From Thalassobaculum sp965228445 (GTDB taxonomy: Bacteria > Pseudomonadota > Alphaproteobacteria > Thalassobaculales > Thalassobaculaceae), in contig OZ245813.1 in the NCBI GenBank assembly GCA_965228445.1, positions 4,836,001-4,900,000 of the forward strand: a stretch of 64,000 nt of DNA. Reading direction: 5' to 3'. A model generated the notes under the pieces. It ran no database searches. It worked only from the letters and a program-made list of their open reading frames with translations, and was not told the origin of the DNA. The translations under genes and the position numbers were made by a program. This document shows positions 48,580 through 58,428 of the stretch, in pieces (the stretch's first letter is position 1; the number at the start of each line of letters is the position of its first letter).

Positions 48580-51017
48580 GGCGCAAGCTCGTCGTCATCG
48601 GCGCCGGCATGGCCTCCGGCCGGGTCCTGGAGACCCTGGTCGAGAGCGATCCAGACGCCTTCGAGATCACCCTGTTCGGCGCCGAGCCGCGGGGCAACTA
48701 CAACCGCATCATGCTGTCGCCGGTACTGTCCGGCGAGAAGACCTACGAAGAGATCGTCACCCACGACGCCGACTGGTACGCAAGCAACGGCGTGACCTGC
48801 CGGTTCGGAGAGAAGGTCGAGGCAATCGACCGCTCCCGCAAGGTTGTGGTGACCGCGAACGGGGAAACGCCTTACGACAAGCTGCTGATCGCCACCGGCT
48901 CCCAGCCCTTCATCATTCCGGTCCCGGGCAGGGACCTGGAGGGGGTGCTGAGCTACCGCGACCTGGACGACGTCAACGCCATGTTGGCGGCGGCGCAACG
49001 TCCGGGCGCGCGGGCTGTGGTGATCGGCGGCGGGCTGCTGGGGCTGGAGGCGGCGGCGGGCCTGAAGGCGCGCGGCATGGACGTCACCGTGCTCCACCTG
49101 ATGCCCAGCCTGATGGAGCGCCAGCTCGATCCGGCGGCGGGCTATCTGCTGCAGAAGGCCCTGGAGGCGCGCGGCATCGCCGTCCACTGCAAGGCCAACA
49201 CCCACGAGATCGTCGGCACCGACCGGGTCGAGGTCGTGCGCCTGGACGACGGCACCGAGATCCCGGCCGATATCGTGGTGATGGCGGTCGGCATCCGGCC
49301 GGACAAGGCGCTGGCCGAGACGGCGGGCATCGCCGCCGGCCGCGGCGTGCATGTGGACGACGCCATGGTGACCTCGGACGCCGACATCCTGGCGGTCGGG
49401 GAGTGCGTCGAGCACCGCGGCACCTGCTACGGCCTGGTGGCCCCGCTCTACGACATGGCCAGGGTCGCCGGCCTGACCCTGCTGGGCGAGGCGGCGGCCT
49501 ATGAGGGCTCGGTGACGTCGACGAAGCTCAAGGTCACCGGCATCGACCTGTTCTCCGCCGGTGACTTCGCCGAGCGCGAGGGGCGCGAGGAGATCGTATT
49601 CCGCGACGCCACCCGCGGCGTCTACAAGCGGCTGGTGCTGGAGGACGACCGGATCGTCGGCGTCGTCATGTACGGCGACACGGCCGACGGCACCTGGTTC
49701 TTCGGCCAGCTTCGCGACGGCGCCGACATCTCGGCGATGCGCGATACCCTGATCTTCGGCCCGGCCTATGCGGGGGGCAGTCCGCTGGACCCTATGGCGG
49801 CCGTTGCAGCATTGCCGGATGAGGCAGAGATCTGCGGCTGCAACGGCGTCTGCAAGAGCCGGATCGTCACCGCCATCGCCGGCGGCGCCACGTCGCTGGA
49901 TGCCGTGCGGGCCGAGACCAAGGCCTCGTCGAGCTGCGGCACCTGCACCGGGCTGGTCGAGCAGCTGCTGGTCCACACGCTGGGCGGCGACTACGCGCAG
50001 CCGGCGGCCCGGCCCCTGTGCGGCTGCACCGACCTGACCCACGAGGATGTCCGCCGCCTGATCAAGGCCCGCGAGCTGAAGTCGATGGCCGCGGTCATGC
50101 AGGAATGCGGCTGGAAGACCTCCTGCGGCTGCCATGTCTGCCGGCCGGCGCTGAACTACTATCTGCTGTCGGACTGGCCGGGCGAGTATGCCGACGATCC
50201 GCAGAGCCGGTTCGTCAACGAGCGCAACCACGCCAACATCCAGAAGGACGGCACCTTCTCCGTCGTCCCGCGCATGTGGGGCGGGATCACCAACGCGCGG
50301 GAGCTGCGGGCCATCGCCGACGCGGCCGAGCGTTACGACGTCCCGACAGTGAAAGTCACCGGCGGCCAGCGCATCGATCTGCTCGGCGTGCGCAAGGAGG
50401 ACCTGCCGGCGATCTGGGCCGATCTCAACCAGGCGGGGCTGGTCTCCGGCCATGCCTATGCCAAGGGCCTGCGCACGGTGAAGACCTGTGTGGGCACCGA
50501 TCACTGCCGCTTCGGGACCCAGGACTCCACGGGGCTCGGCATCGCCATCGAGAAGCGGATGTGGGGCTCCTGGACGCCGCACAAGGTGAAGATGGCGGTC
50601 TCCGGCTGCCCGCGGAACTGTGCCGAGGCGACCTGCAAGGATGTCGGCGTGATCTGCGTCGACAGCGGGTTCGAGATCGGCGTCGCCGGCGCCGCCGGCA
50701 TGGACCTGAAGGAGACCGAGGCGCTGACCAAGGTCGCCAGCCAGGACGAGGCGATCGAGATCATCTGCGCCTTCGTCCAGCTCTACCGGGAGAACGCCAA
50801 GTATCTGGACCGGCCCTACCGATGGGTCGCCAAGGTCGGGCTCGACTGGGTGCGCGACCGGGTGGTCGACGACCTGGACAGCCGGGCATCGCTGGTCGCC
50901 CGCTTCGACTTCAGCCAGCAGGTGTTCCAGCACGACCCCTGGGCGGAGCGGGCCGAGCCCGGTCCGGCCCGGTCCTTCCGGCCCCTGGCCGATCTGGTGA
51001 TGGAGGCGGCGGAATGA
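48576..51017 (+). CDS. nirB: Assimilatory nitrite reductase large subunit NirB
   Basis: An 813-residue enzyme that reduces nitrite to ammonium with NAD(P)H. It has an N-terminal FAD/NAD domain (LVVIGAGMASGRVLE; second nucleotide motif VVIGGGLLGLEAA about 148-160), two BFD-like [2Fe-2S] segments (ICGCNGVCKSRIV to SSCGTCTGLVEQ about 418-460; LCGCTDLTHEDV to SCGCHVCRPALNYY about 480-530), the ferredoxin-like half domain (about 545-610) and the sirohaem/[4Fe-4S] domain with TCVGTDHCRFG and SGCPRNCAEATCKD (about 637-685). GGGAGG precedes the ATG. It forms one complex with NirD, whose gene overlaps by 4 bp. Sirohaem comes from CysG downstream. Confidence 0.95.
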   Translation: MRRKLVVIGAGMASGRVLETLVESDPDAFEITLFGAEPRGNYNRIMLSPVLSGEKTYEEIVTHDADWYASNGVTCRFGEKVEAIDRSRKVVVTANGETPYDKLLIATGSQPFIIPVPGRDLEGVLSYRDLDDVNAMLAAAQRPGARAVVIGGGLLGLEAAAGLKARGMDVTVLHLMPSLMERQLDPAAGYLLQKALEARGIAVHCKANTHEIVGTDRVEVVRLDDGTEIPADIVVMAVGIRPDKALAETAGIAAGRGVHVDDAMVTSDADILAVGECVEHRGTCYGLVAPLYDMARVAGLTLLGEAAAYEGSVTSTKLKVTGIDLFSAGDFAEREGREEIVFRDATRGVYKRLVLEDDRIVGVVMYGDTADGTWFFGQLRDGADISAMRDTLIFGPAYAGGSPLDPMAAVAALPDEAEICGCNGVCKSRIVTAIAGGATSLDAVRAETKASSSCGTCTGLVEQLLVHTLGGDYAQPAARPLCGCTDLTHEDVRRLIKARELKSMAAVMQECGWKTSCGCHVCRPALNYYLLSDWPGEYADDPQSRFVNERNHANIQKDGTFSVVPRMWGGITNARELRAIADAAERYDVPTVKVTGGQRIDLLGVRKEDLPAIWADLNQAGLVSGHAYAKGLRTVKTCVGTDHCRFGTQDSTGLGIAIEKRMWGSWTPHKVKMAVSGCPRNCAEATCKDVGVICVDSGFEIGVAGAAGMDLKETEALTKVASQDEAIEIICAFVQLYRENAKYLDRPYRWVAKVGLDWVRDRVVDDLDSRASLVARFDFSQQVFQHDPWAERAEPGPARSFRPLADLVMEAAE

Positions 51018-51349
51018 GCGAGTGGATCGATATCGGCGCCCTGGACGAGGTCCCGGTGCGCGGCAGCCGGGTGATCCGGTCCGCGGTCGGCTGCGTGGCG
51101 GTGTTCCGCACTGCCGACGACGAGGTCTTCGCCCTGGACGACCGCTGTCCGCACAAGGGCGGGCCGCTGTCCGACGGCATCGTGCATGGCCGCTCGGTGA
51201 CCTGCCCGCTGCACAATTGGGTGATCTCGCTGGAGACCGGCATGGCCCAGGGCGCCGACGAGGGAAGCGTGCGGACCTTCCGGATCCGGGTGGAGGACGG
51301 CCGGCTGCTGATCGACCGGGCGCTGGCCCGCCGGGACAGGGCCGCCTGA
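51014..51349 (+). CDS. nirD: Nitrite reductase small subunit NirD (Rieske type)
   Basis: A 111-residue Rieske-fold protein. CPHKGGPLSDG and CPLHNWVISLETG keep the Rieske Cys-His pairs (C-x-H and C-x2-H), so a [2Fe-2S] cluster could bind; in many NirD proteins these are lost. It transfers electrons to NirB. The start overlaps the nirB stop (ATGA) and its stop is one base before the nasA ATG, so the three genes are tightly coupled. Confidence 0.93.
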   Translation: MSEWIDIGALDEVPVRGSRVIRSAVGCVAVFRTADDEVFALDDRCPHKGGPLSDGIVHGRSVTCPLHNWVISLETGMAQGADEGSVRTFRIRVEDGRLLIDRALARRDRAA

Positions 51350-51350
51350 C

Positions 51351-53984
51351 ATGGCCGGGCCGGTGCGCACCACCTGTCCCTATTGCGGCGTCGGCTGCGG
51401 GCTGCGGGTCGAGCGCGCCGCCGACGGCGCGGTCACGGTGACCGGCGACCCGGATCATCCGGCGAATTTCGGCCGGATCTGCTCCAAGGGATCGGCCCTG
51501 GCCGAGACCATCGGTCTGGAGGACCGCCTGCTCGCACCGCGGATCGACGGTCGGGACGCGGGCTGGGACGAGGCGCTGGACTTGGTCGCCGACCGGTTCT
51601 CCGTCGCCATCGCCGAGCACGGACCGGACAGCGTGGCGATCTACGGCTCCGGCCAGCTCCTCACCGAGGACTACTACGTCGCCAACAAGCTGATGAAGGG
51701 GTTCGTCGGCTCGGCCAATATCGACACCAACTCGCGGCTCTGCATGGCGTCGTCGGTGGCGGGGCACAAGCGGGCCTTCGGCGCCGACACGGTGCCCGGG
51801 ACCTATGAGGATCTGGAACTGGCCGACCTGGTGGTCCTGGTCGGCTCGAACCTGGCCTGGTGCCATCCGGTGCTGTACCAGCGCCTCGCCGCGGCCAAGG
51901 CGGCCCGGCCGCGGATGCGGGTGGTCAACATCGATCCTCGCCGGACCGCGACCTGCGACATCGCCGATCTGCATCTGCCGCTGGCCTCCGGCAGCGATGC
52001 GGTGCTGTTCAACGGGCTGCTGCGGCTGGTCGACGAGCAGGGGGCGGTGGACCGGGCCTATACCGACGCCCATGTCGACGGGCTGGAGGACGCGCTGGAC
52101 ACGGCCCGGCCGGCGACGCTGGAGTCGGTCGCCGCCGCCACCGGTTTGGAGCCGGACGCCGTCGCCGCGTTCTACGAGATGTGGCTGGCGACCGAGCGTG
52201 TGGTCACCGTTTACAGCCAGGGGATCAACCAGTCCTCCAGCGGCACCGACAAGGTAAACGCGATCCTGAACTGCCATCTGGCCACCGGCCGGATCGGCCG
52301 CCCCGGCATGGGGCCGTTCTCCGTCACCGGTCAGCCGAACGCCATGGGCGGACGCGAGGTCGGCGGGCTGTCGAACATGCTGGCCGCCCATCTCGACCTG
52401 GAAAATGCGGCGCATCGAACGGCGGTTCAGGCGTTCTGGGCCGCGCCGGCGATGGCGTCGGCGCCCGGCCTGAAGGCGGTGGACCTGTTCCGGGCCTGTG
52501 CCGACGGCCGGATCAAGGCGCTGTGGATCCTGTCGACCAATCCGGCCGTCAGCCTGCCGGATGCCGAGGCGGTGCGCGCGGCGATCGCGGCCTGTCCCTT
52601 CGTGGTGGTATCCGACATGACCGCCGACACCGATACAGCCCGGCTCGCCGACGTGCTGCTGCCGGCCGCCGGCTGGGGCGAGAAGTCCGGCACGGTGACC
52701 AATTCCGAGCGCCGGATTAGCCGCCAGCGCGCCTTTCTGGAAGCGCCGGGCGAGGCGCGGGCCGACTGGCGGGCGCTGTGCGGCGTGGCGGCGCGGATGG
52801 GCTGGGGGGCGGCCTTCGACTATGACGGCCCCGCCGCCATCTTCCGCGAGCATGCCGCCCTGTCGGGGATCGCCGCCGGGCTCGGCCGGGATTTCGACAT
52901 CGGCGCCCTGAGCGACCTGGACGACGCGGCCTACGAGGCCCTGGCGCCGGTGCAATGGCCGGTCGGCGGCCGGGACCGGTTCTTTGCCGAGGGCGGATTC
53001 TACACCGGGGACGGCAGGGCCCGGGCCATCGCGGTCACCCCGCGTCCGCCCGCCGCCGATACCACCCCGGACCGTCCGCTGCGGCTGAATACCGGCCGGG
53101 TGCGCGACCACTGGCACACCATGACCCGCACCGCCCGCTCGCCCCGGCTCAGCCAGCACATCGCGGAGCCCTATATCGAGATCCACCCGCGCGACGCCGA
53201 TACCCGCGGCATCGCCGAGGCCGACCTGGTGCAGGTCGACACGCCCCAGGGCCGCGCCGTCGTCCGGGCACTGGTCACCGACCGGGTCCGGCCCGGCGAT
53301 GTGTTCGTGCCGATGCACTGGACCGGCGAATGGGCGCCAACCGGCCGTATCGGCGACGCGATCGCCGCCGCCACGGACCCGGTTTCCGGCCAGCCCGAGC
53401 TGAAGGGCGCGGTCGCGGCCGTCTCCCGCTTCGCGGCGGGCTGGTACGGGTTCGTCGCCTCGACCGACGAGATCCGACCGCAGACCGGATACTGGGCGCG
53501 GGCGCGCGCCCGCGACGGCTGGCGGGCCGAGATCGCCGATCGGACGGTCCCGGACGACTGGGAGCGGTTCGCGCGCGATCTGACGGGCCTGACCGAGGCC
53601 GAGACCGTCTCGGTGATCGACCGGGCCCGGGGTGTGGCCCGGGTCGCCCTGATCGTCGAGGGGCGGGTCCGCGCCGTGCTGTTCGCCGACCGTCGACCGG
53701 TGGAGGTCGCCCGCACCCATGTGATCAACGGGCTCGCGGCAGACGGCGTCGATGGCGGGCTGCTGGCCGGCCGGCCCGGTGCGGCCCAGCCCGATCCGGG
53801 GGCGACGATCTGCTCCTGCTTCGATATCGGCGTGAACACGATCCTCGCCGCGATCCGGACCCAGGGTCTCAGCGATGTGGAGCAGATCGGCCGGGCGCTG
53901 AGCGCGGGCACGAACTGCGGCTCCTGCCGCCCCGAACTCAGAGCGCTGCTGGCCGATGCCGGACAGAGGATGGCCGCGGAATGA
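51351..53984 (+). CDS. nasA: Assimilatory nitrate reductase catalytic subunit NasA
   Basis: An 877-residue cytoplasmic molybdopterin enzyme reducing nitrate to nitrite. The N-terminal [4Fe-4S] site is CPYCGVGC with a distant CSKG (residues 9-46). The molybdenum ligand Cys lies in NIDTNSRLCMASSVAGHKRAFG (about 125-145). Molybdopterin oxidoreductase segments follow (GQPNAMGGREVGGL), then the dinucleotide-binding domain (LNTGRVRDHWHTMTRT). A C-terminal BFD [2Fe-2S] domain (ICSCFDIGVNTI ... TNCGSCRPEL, about 820-865) is present, so electrons may enter through this cluster. No separate NasB reductase gene is in the operon. It overlaps nirX by 4 bp. Confidence 0.93.
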   Translation: MAGPVRTTCPYCGVGCGLRVERAADGAVTVTGDPDHPANFGRICSKGSALAETIGLEDRLLAPRIDGRDAGWDEALDLVADRFSVAIAEHGPDSVAIYGSGQLLTEDYYVANKLMKGFVGSANIDTNSRLCMASSVAGHKRAFGADTVPGTYEDLELADLVVLVGSNLAWCHPVLYQRLAAAKAARPRMRVVNIDPRRTATCDIADLHLPLASGSDAVLFNGLLRLVDEQGAVDRAYTDAHVDGLEDALDTARPATLESVAAATGLEPDAVAAFYEMWLATERVVTVYSQGINQSSSGTDKVNAILNCHLATGRIGRPGMGPFSVTGQPNAMGGREVGGLSNMLAAHLDLENAAHRTAVQAFWAAPAMASAPGLKAVDLFRACADGRIKALWILSTNPAVSLPDAEAVRAAIAACPFVVVSDMTADTDTARLADVLLPAAGWGEKSGTVTNSERRISRQRAFLEAPGEARADWRALCGVAARMGWGAAFDYDGPAAIFREHAALSGIAAGLGRDFDIGALSDLDDAAYEALAPVQWPVGGRDRFFAEGGFYTGDGRARAIAVTPRPPAADTTPDRPLRLNTGRVRDHWHTMTRTARSPRLSQHIAEPYIEIHPRDADTRGIAEADLVQVDTPQGRAVVRALVTDRVRPGDVFVPMHWTGEWAPTGRIGDAIAAATDPVSGQPELKGAVAAVSRFAAGWYGFVASTDEIRPQTGYWARARARDGWRAEIADRTVPDDWERFARDLTGLTEAETVSVIDRARGVARVALIVEGRVRAVLFADRRPVEVARTHVINGLAADGVDGGLLAGRPGAAQPDPGATICSCFDIGVNTILAAIRTQGLSDVEQIGRALSAGTNCGSCRPELRALLADAGQRMAAE

Positions 53985-54964
53985 GCCTCGCCCCCTACAT
54001 CCAGGCGGTGGGCCGGGGCCCGTCGCGCGGCCGCAGCCTCACCCTCGACGAGGCGGCCGATGCCATGGGCCAGATTCTCGACGGCACGGCAGCCCCCGAG
54101 GCGATCGGCGCGCTGCTGATGGTGCTGCGCTTCCGCGGCGAGACGGCCGAGGAGGTGGCCGGCTTCGTCGCCGCCGTGCGGGCGCGTACCGAGGCCTGGC
54201 GCGGTCTGGAGGCCGGGCTCGACTGGCCGAGCTACGCCGCGGGACGCTCGCGCGGCCTGCCGCTGTTTCTGATGGCGGCCCATCTCGTCGCCCGCTCGGG
54301 CGTCCCGGTGGTGCTGCACGGCTGGAACTCGCACCAGGACGGGATCGCCGATGTGCGCTCGGCCCTGCCGGATCTCGGGATCGAGACCGCGCAGACGCCG
54401 GAGACGGCGCGCGCGATCCTGGACGATCGGGGCATCGTCTATCTGCCGCTGGAGGCGGTCTGTCCGCAGGCGCTCGCCGTGCTTCGGCTGCGCGAGATCC
54501 TGGGACTGCGCTCGTCGATCAACACCACCCTGCGTCTCGCCAATCCGACCGGAGCGCGGGCGGCGGTGCAGGGCGTCTTCCATCCCTCCTACCGGCTGCT
54601 GCAGCAGGACGCGGCCCGTCTGCTCGGGGACCGCGACATGCTGGTGCTCAAGGGCGGCGGCGGCGAGTTCGAGCGGCATCCGGCCAAGACCGTCGACCTG
54701 TACGGCCTGCGCGACGGCGAGGCGGTGGAGCATGCCGCCCCGCCGCTGGTCGACGACAAGCGCCGCCTGGCGGAGGTCGGCATCGGCCGGGACGCCCTGA
54801 CCGCCTTCTGGGCGGGCGAGGTGCAGGACGCCTTTGCCGAGCGCGTGGTCGTCGGCACGGCCGCCGCCGCTTTGCTGGCGACCGGAACGGCGGCGTCGCT
54901 GGAGGCGGCGACGTCGGCGGCGGAAGAGCTTTGGACAGCGCGCCGCGACCGTGCGGCGGCCTGA
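53981..54964 (+). CDS. NirX-type TrpD-like protein of nitrate operon
   Basis: A 327-residue protein of the glycosyl transferase family 3/anthranilate phosphoribosyltransferase-like group. The N-terminal helical domain has LTLDEAADAMGQILDGTAAPEAIGALLMVLRFRGET. The C-terminal domain has LRLREILGLRSSINTTLRLANPTGA and VLKGGGGEFERHPAKTVDLYG. The glycine-rich phosphoribosyl-diphosphate motif (GTGGD) of true TrpD is absent, so tryptophan synthesis is unlikely. This family is a recurrent partner in nirBD-nasA operons, but I know of no established function. The ATG overlaps the nasA stop. Confidence 0.8.
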   Translation: MSLAPYIQAVGRGPSRGRSLTLDEAADAMGQILDGTAAPEAIGALLMVLRFRGETAEEVAGFVAAVRARTEAWRGLEAGLDWPSYAAGRSRGLPLFLMAAHLVARSGVPVVLHGWNSHQDGIADVRSALPDLGIETAQTPETARAILDDRGIVYLPLEAVCPQALAVLRLREILGLRSSINTTLRLANPTGARAAVQGVFHPSYRLLQQDAARLLGDRDMLVLKGGGGEFERHPAKTVDLYGLRDGEAVEHAAPPLVDDKRRLAEVGIGRDALTAFWAGEVQDAFAERVVVGTAAAALLATGTAASLEAATSAAEELWTARRDRAAA

Positions 54965-54976
54965 CGGGAGGGTGCG

Positions 54977-56422
54977 ATGAAGACGTTTCCCATGTTCCTG
55001 AAGACCGACGGGCGCCGGATCGTGATCGTCGGCGGCGGCGAGCAGGCGGCGCAAAAGGTGCGGCTGGCGCTCAAGACCTCGGCCGAGATCCTGGTGGTCA
55101 GCGACGCGCCCGACGCCGAGATCGCCGATCTCGCCCGCCGCGGCCGCGTCGTCCTGCGCGGTAGCCTCGACGAGACGGCCTTCGAGACTGCGGTCCTGGC
55201 ATTCGTCGCCACCGAGGACGAGGCCGCGGCGGCCGATGCCTATGCGCTGGCCCGGCATTGCGGCGTTCTGGTCAATGTGGTCGATGCCCCCGATCTCTGC
55301 GAGGCCTTCACGCCCTCGATCGTCGACCGGGACCCGGTGGTGGTCGCCATCGGGACGGAGGGGACCGCGCCGGTCCTGGCCCGCGGCCTGAAGGCGAAAC
55401 TGGAGACGATGCTGGAGCCGCGGCTCGGCGACCTGGCTGCCCTGGCGGGGCGCCTGCGCGCTCAGACGGCCGGACTGGACCCGCGCAGGCGCCGCGATCT
55501 CTGGCGCTGGGTGTTCAACGGCGAGCCCCGGACCCTGCACGCCGCCGGCCGCGAGCGCGAGGCGGCGGCCCTGGTCAAGGACGCCGTGGCGAGCCACGCC
55601 GAAAGCGCGGGGACGGGGAGCGCCGGCGCCGGATTCGTCAGCCTGGTCGGTGCCGGTCCCGGCGCGCGCGACCTGATCACCCTGCGCGGCGCCCAGCGCC
55701 TGCAGGAGGCCGACGTCATCTTCTACGACCGGCTGGTCGATCCCGACCTGCTGGAGCTCGCCCGCCGCGATGCCGAGCGGGTCTATGTGGGCAAGACGCC
55801 GGGCACGGCGGCCTGGCCGCAGGAGCGGATCAACGACCTGATGGTGCGCACCGCCCGGGCGGGCAAGCGCATCGTCCGCCTGAAATGCGGCGACCCGGGC
55901 ATCTTCGGCCGGGGCGCGGAGGAGGCCGATGCGCTGGACCGGGCCGGTATCGGCTGGGAGAGCGTGCCCGGCGTGACCGCGGCCTCGGCGGCGGCCGCCG
56001 CGGCGCGCGGGTTTCTGACCGAACGGGGCGAGACGGACACCCTGGTGCTGTCGACCGGGCAGCTCCGGGCTGGCGACGGCGCTCCGGCTTGGGCAGACTA
56101 TCTGCGGCCGGGGACGACGCTCGCGCTCTACATGGCGGTCGGGACGGCGGCCGAGGTGCGCCGCAACCTGCTCGCCGCCGGTGTCGAGCGCGATCTGGAC
56201 GTCCGCATCGTCAGCCGCGCGGCCAGTCCCGAGGAACGGGTGGTGAGCACCACGCTGGACGGGCTTGCGGAGACGATCGTCCGGCAGGCGGTGGAGAACC
56301 CGGCGATCATCCTGATCCGGCGGCCGAAGCGTACTGCGGCGCGGGCCGTGCCGGCGGAGATCGTCCCGGATGCCTCCGCCGTCAGGCTGTCGGCGGCGGG
56401 GTCTCGGCTTCGAGCCGGATGA
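54977..56422 (+). CDS. cysG: Sirohaem synthase CysG (trifunctional)
   Basis: A 481-residue fusion. The N-terminal dehydrogenase/ferrochelatase part (about 1-210) begins FLKTDGRRIVIVGGGEQAAQK and contains NVVDAPDLCEAFTPSIVDRDPVVVAIGTEG. The C-terminal uroporphyrinogen-III methyltransferase part (about 216-470) has VSLVGAGPGARDLITLRGAQ, DRLVDPDLL and VRLKCGDPGIFGRGAEEA. It makes sirohaem for NirB, which explains its place at the operon end. The gene starts 12 bases after nirX. Its last 41 bases overlap the 3' end of the convergent phosphatase gene. Confidence 0.94.
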   Translation: MKTFPMFLKTDGRRIVIVGGGEQAAQKVRLALKTSAEILVVSDAPDAEIADLARRGRVVLRGSLDETAFETAVLAFVATEDEAAAADAYALARHCGVLVNVVDAPDLCEAFTPSIVDRDPVVVAIGTEGTAPVLARGLKAKLETMLEPRLGDLAALAGRLRAQTAGLDPRRRRDLWRWVFNGEPRTLHAAGREREAAALVKDAVASHAESAGTGSAGAGFVSLVGAGPGARDLITLRGAQRLQEADVIFYDRLVDPDLLELARRDAERVYVGKTPGTAAWPQERINDLMVRTARAGKRIVRLKCGDPGIFGRGAEEADALDRAGIGWESVPGVTAASAAAAAARGFLTERGETDTLVLSTGQLRAGDGAPAWADYLRPGTTLALYMAVGTAAEVRRNLLAAGVERDLDVRIVSRAASPEERVVSTTLDGLAETIVRQAVENPAIILIRRPKRTAARAVPAEIVPDASAVRLSAAGSRLRAG

Positions 56423-58409
56423 CCAGGCAGGTCATGTCGTCGGCCTGGGCGGCGCCGGTGGCGAAGGTCTCCACGTCGGCGATGCAGGAATCGCCGATCT
56501 CGGCCGCCGACTGGCCCCGGCACGTCGCCAGGGCCTCGATCAGACGCGCCTCCTTGTACTCCTCGTTGTTCACGTCGAACGCCTCGGTCAGGCCGTCGGT
56601 GTAGAGGAACAGCGCGTCTTCGGGCGAGAGCTGGGTGGCGGCGGTGGAATACTCGATCCCGGGCATCACGCCCATGACCAGGTCGCCGAGCGGTTCGATC
56701 GGCGTCACCGTGCCGTCGGCCCGCAGCACGAAGGGCGGATTGTGTCCGGCATTGGCATAGGACAGGGTCAGGGTCTCCAGGTCGATGACCCCGTAGAACA
56801 CGGTGACGAACATCGCCGCCTCGTTCTCGCGCTCCAGCAGGGCGTTGACCCGGGTCAGGCACTCGCCGGGGCTGCCGCCGCCGAGGCCCTCGGCGCGCAG
56901 CAGGGTGCGCGAGATCATCATGAACAGGCCGGCCGGCACGCCCTTGCCGGAGACATCGGCGATCACCACGCCGACCCGCTTCTCGTCGATCTGGAAGTAG
57001 TCGTAGAAGTCGCCGCCGACCTCGTAGGCGGCGTGCATCTGGCCGACGATGACCATCCGGTCGTGCCGGAACGGCTCGCGGGGCAGCACCGAGGCCTGCA
57101 TGTCGTGGGCGATCCGCAGTTCCTGGCGCAGCCGCACCAGGTCCGAGTTCTCGCGGAACACCCGGGTGACGGTCTGGAACCAGGGCCGCCACCCCGGCGG
57201 CACCCGCGGCGGCCCGGCCGGACCGACCTCGCCCGCCGCCTTGATGTGCTCGATGAGCTGGCTCGCCGGCCACACGAATTCGCGGCCCGTCAGCCCGCCG
57301 GCGATCAGCAGCATGAGGGTGAGCACGGCGACCAGGGCCAGCATCTCCGGCCCGCGATCGGCGATCAGACTGGCCAGGATGGTCCAGCGGTCGCCGAGAT
57401 AGACCAGGGTCCAGGGCGCGGCTTCGAGCGGCTCGACATACAGCAGGGTCCCGTCGACATCCGCCACCCGGCGCAGCGGCACCGCACCGGCCCGTTCGAG
57501 CGCCGTCGCCGCCTCGGCGGACAGCGCGTCGCCCGCCTTCGAGCCGACCGGTGCGCGCAGGTCGTCCTGTTCGGGATAGGCCAGCAGGAAACCGTCGGCC
57601 GAGACGAGCAGCGTTCGTCCGACCGGATATTCGAAGTCGCCGTTGACCCGGTTCAGGTAGTCCAGCGAGATCTCGAACGCGACGACCCCGATGAACCGGC
57701 CGGCGACGTCCACCGGAACGACCAGGTGAAGCGAGGGCCGCCCCGCCGGATCCGTGCCGAACAGCCACCGCCCCTGGCGCTCCGGATTGGCGTCGGGCAG
57801 GCCGCTGTCGAGCAGGCCGCTGGTGCGCACGCCGTGCTGGAACCCGTCGGCTTCGGCCTGGGTCGCCGGCAGCATGACCGAGAATCCGAGGCGCGAGACA
57901 TAGGCCGACCGCTTGATCGTCGGCAGCAGCGAGACGAGGTAGCGGAACTCGTTCAGGAGCCGCACCGCGGCCACCAGTTCCGCACTGTCCGACCGGTCGG
58001 CCTGCCGGCCGAACGTGCCGGAAATCGCCGCGGTGGACGGGACGTCGATCGCGGGATTGAGCCGCAGCGAGATCTGGCCGAGCTCGCCGCGGTCGATCAG
58101 CGCCTCGACCTGACCGGCATGGGCATCGGCCAGGGCGAGCGCGTAGGTGGACTGAGCGTCCTCGCGGATCTCCTCCGAGCGCTTCACGACCGCGGAGGCG
58201 AGGGCGTCGAGGATCAGGCCGTGCTCCTTCAGGCCGCTGGCGAGCACCTCCCACTCGGACTTCTCGCGCCGGTCGATCTGGAACAGGAAGAAGCCGACCG
58301 ACACCGCCAGCAGGACCACGTAGGACAGTCCCATGACGACGCTGTAGCGCCGCGCCGGTCGGATCCGGCGGGTCGCCGTCTCTGTGGATTTTTCTGTATC
58401 GCTGGACAT
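56382..58409 (-). CDS. Membrane sensor SpoIIE/RsbU-type serine phosphatase
   Basis: A 675-residue signalling protein. One helix at about residues 24-44, a large periplasmic sensor region (about 50-310; Cache-like, SLHLVVPVDVAGRFIGVVAFEIS), a second helix at about 320-342 (EMLALVAVLTLMLLIAGGLTG), then the PP2C-like SpoIIE domain (about 435-675). Metal-site motifs are VGGDFYDYF, VIADVSGKGVPAGLFM, LSYANAGHNPPF, LFLYTDGLTEAFD and ADDMTCLVI. The output is probably dephosphorylation of an anti-sigma antagonist; no such partner is in the window. It may form an operon with the binding-protein gene upstream (gap 19 bases). Confidence 0.88.
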   Translation of the reverse strand: MSSDTEKSTETATRRIRPARRYSVVMGLSYVVLLAVSVGFFLFQIDRREKSEWEVLASGLKEHGLILDALASAVVKRSEEIREDAQSTYALALADAHAGQVEALIDRGELGQISLRLNPAIDVPSTAAISGTFGRQADRSDSAELVAAVRLLNEFRYLVSLLPTIKRSAYVSRLGFSVMLPATQAEADGFQHGVRTSGLLDSGLPDANPERQGRWLFGTDPAGRPSLHLVVPVDVAGRFIGVVAFEISLDYLNRVNGDFEYPVGRTLLVSADGFLLAYPEQDDLRAPVGSKAGDALSAEAATALERAGAVPLRRVADVDGTLLYVEPLEAAPWTLVYLGDRWTILASLIADRGPEMLALVAVLTLMLLIAGGLTGREFVWPASQLIEHIKAAGEVGPAGPPRVPPGWRPWFQTVTRVFRENSDLVRLRQELRIAHDMQASVLPREPFRHDRMVIVGQMHAAYEVGGDFYDYFQIDEKRVGVVIADVSGKGVPAGLFMMISRTLLRAEGLGGGSPGECLTRVNALLERENEAAMFVTVFYGVIDLETLTLSYANAGHNPPFVLRADGTVTPIEPLGDLVMGVMPGIEYSTAATQLSPEDALFLYTDGLTEAFDVNNEEYKEARLIEALATCRGQSAAEIGDSCIADVETFATGAAQADDMTCLVIRLEAETPPPTA

Positions 58410-58428
58410 CGCGGATCGCAGGCGGGCG

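Noticed and set aside
48429..53720. Very long antisense open frame across nirB, nirD and nasA
   Set aside because: It is the reverse strand of well-recognised genes in GC-rich DNA, where stops are rare; its protein is rich in Arg, Gly, Asp and His with no domain. Similar long frames oppose the RTX gene (27948-31037), the receptor (15626-17662) and nasA-cysG (53171-55597).
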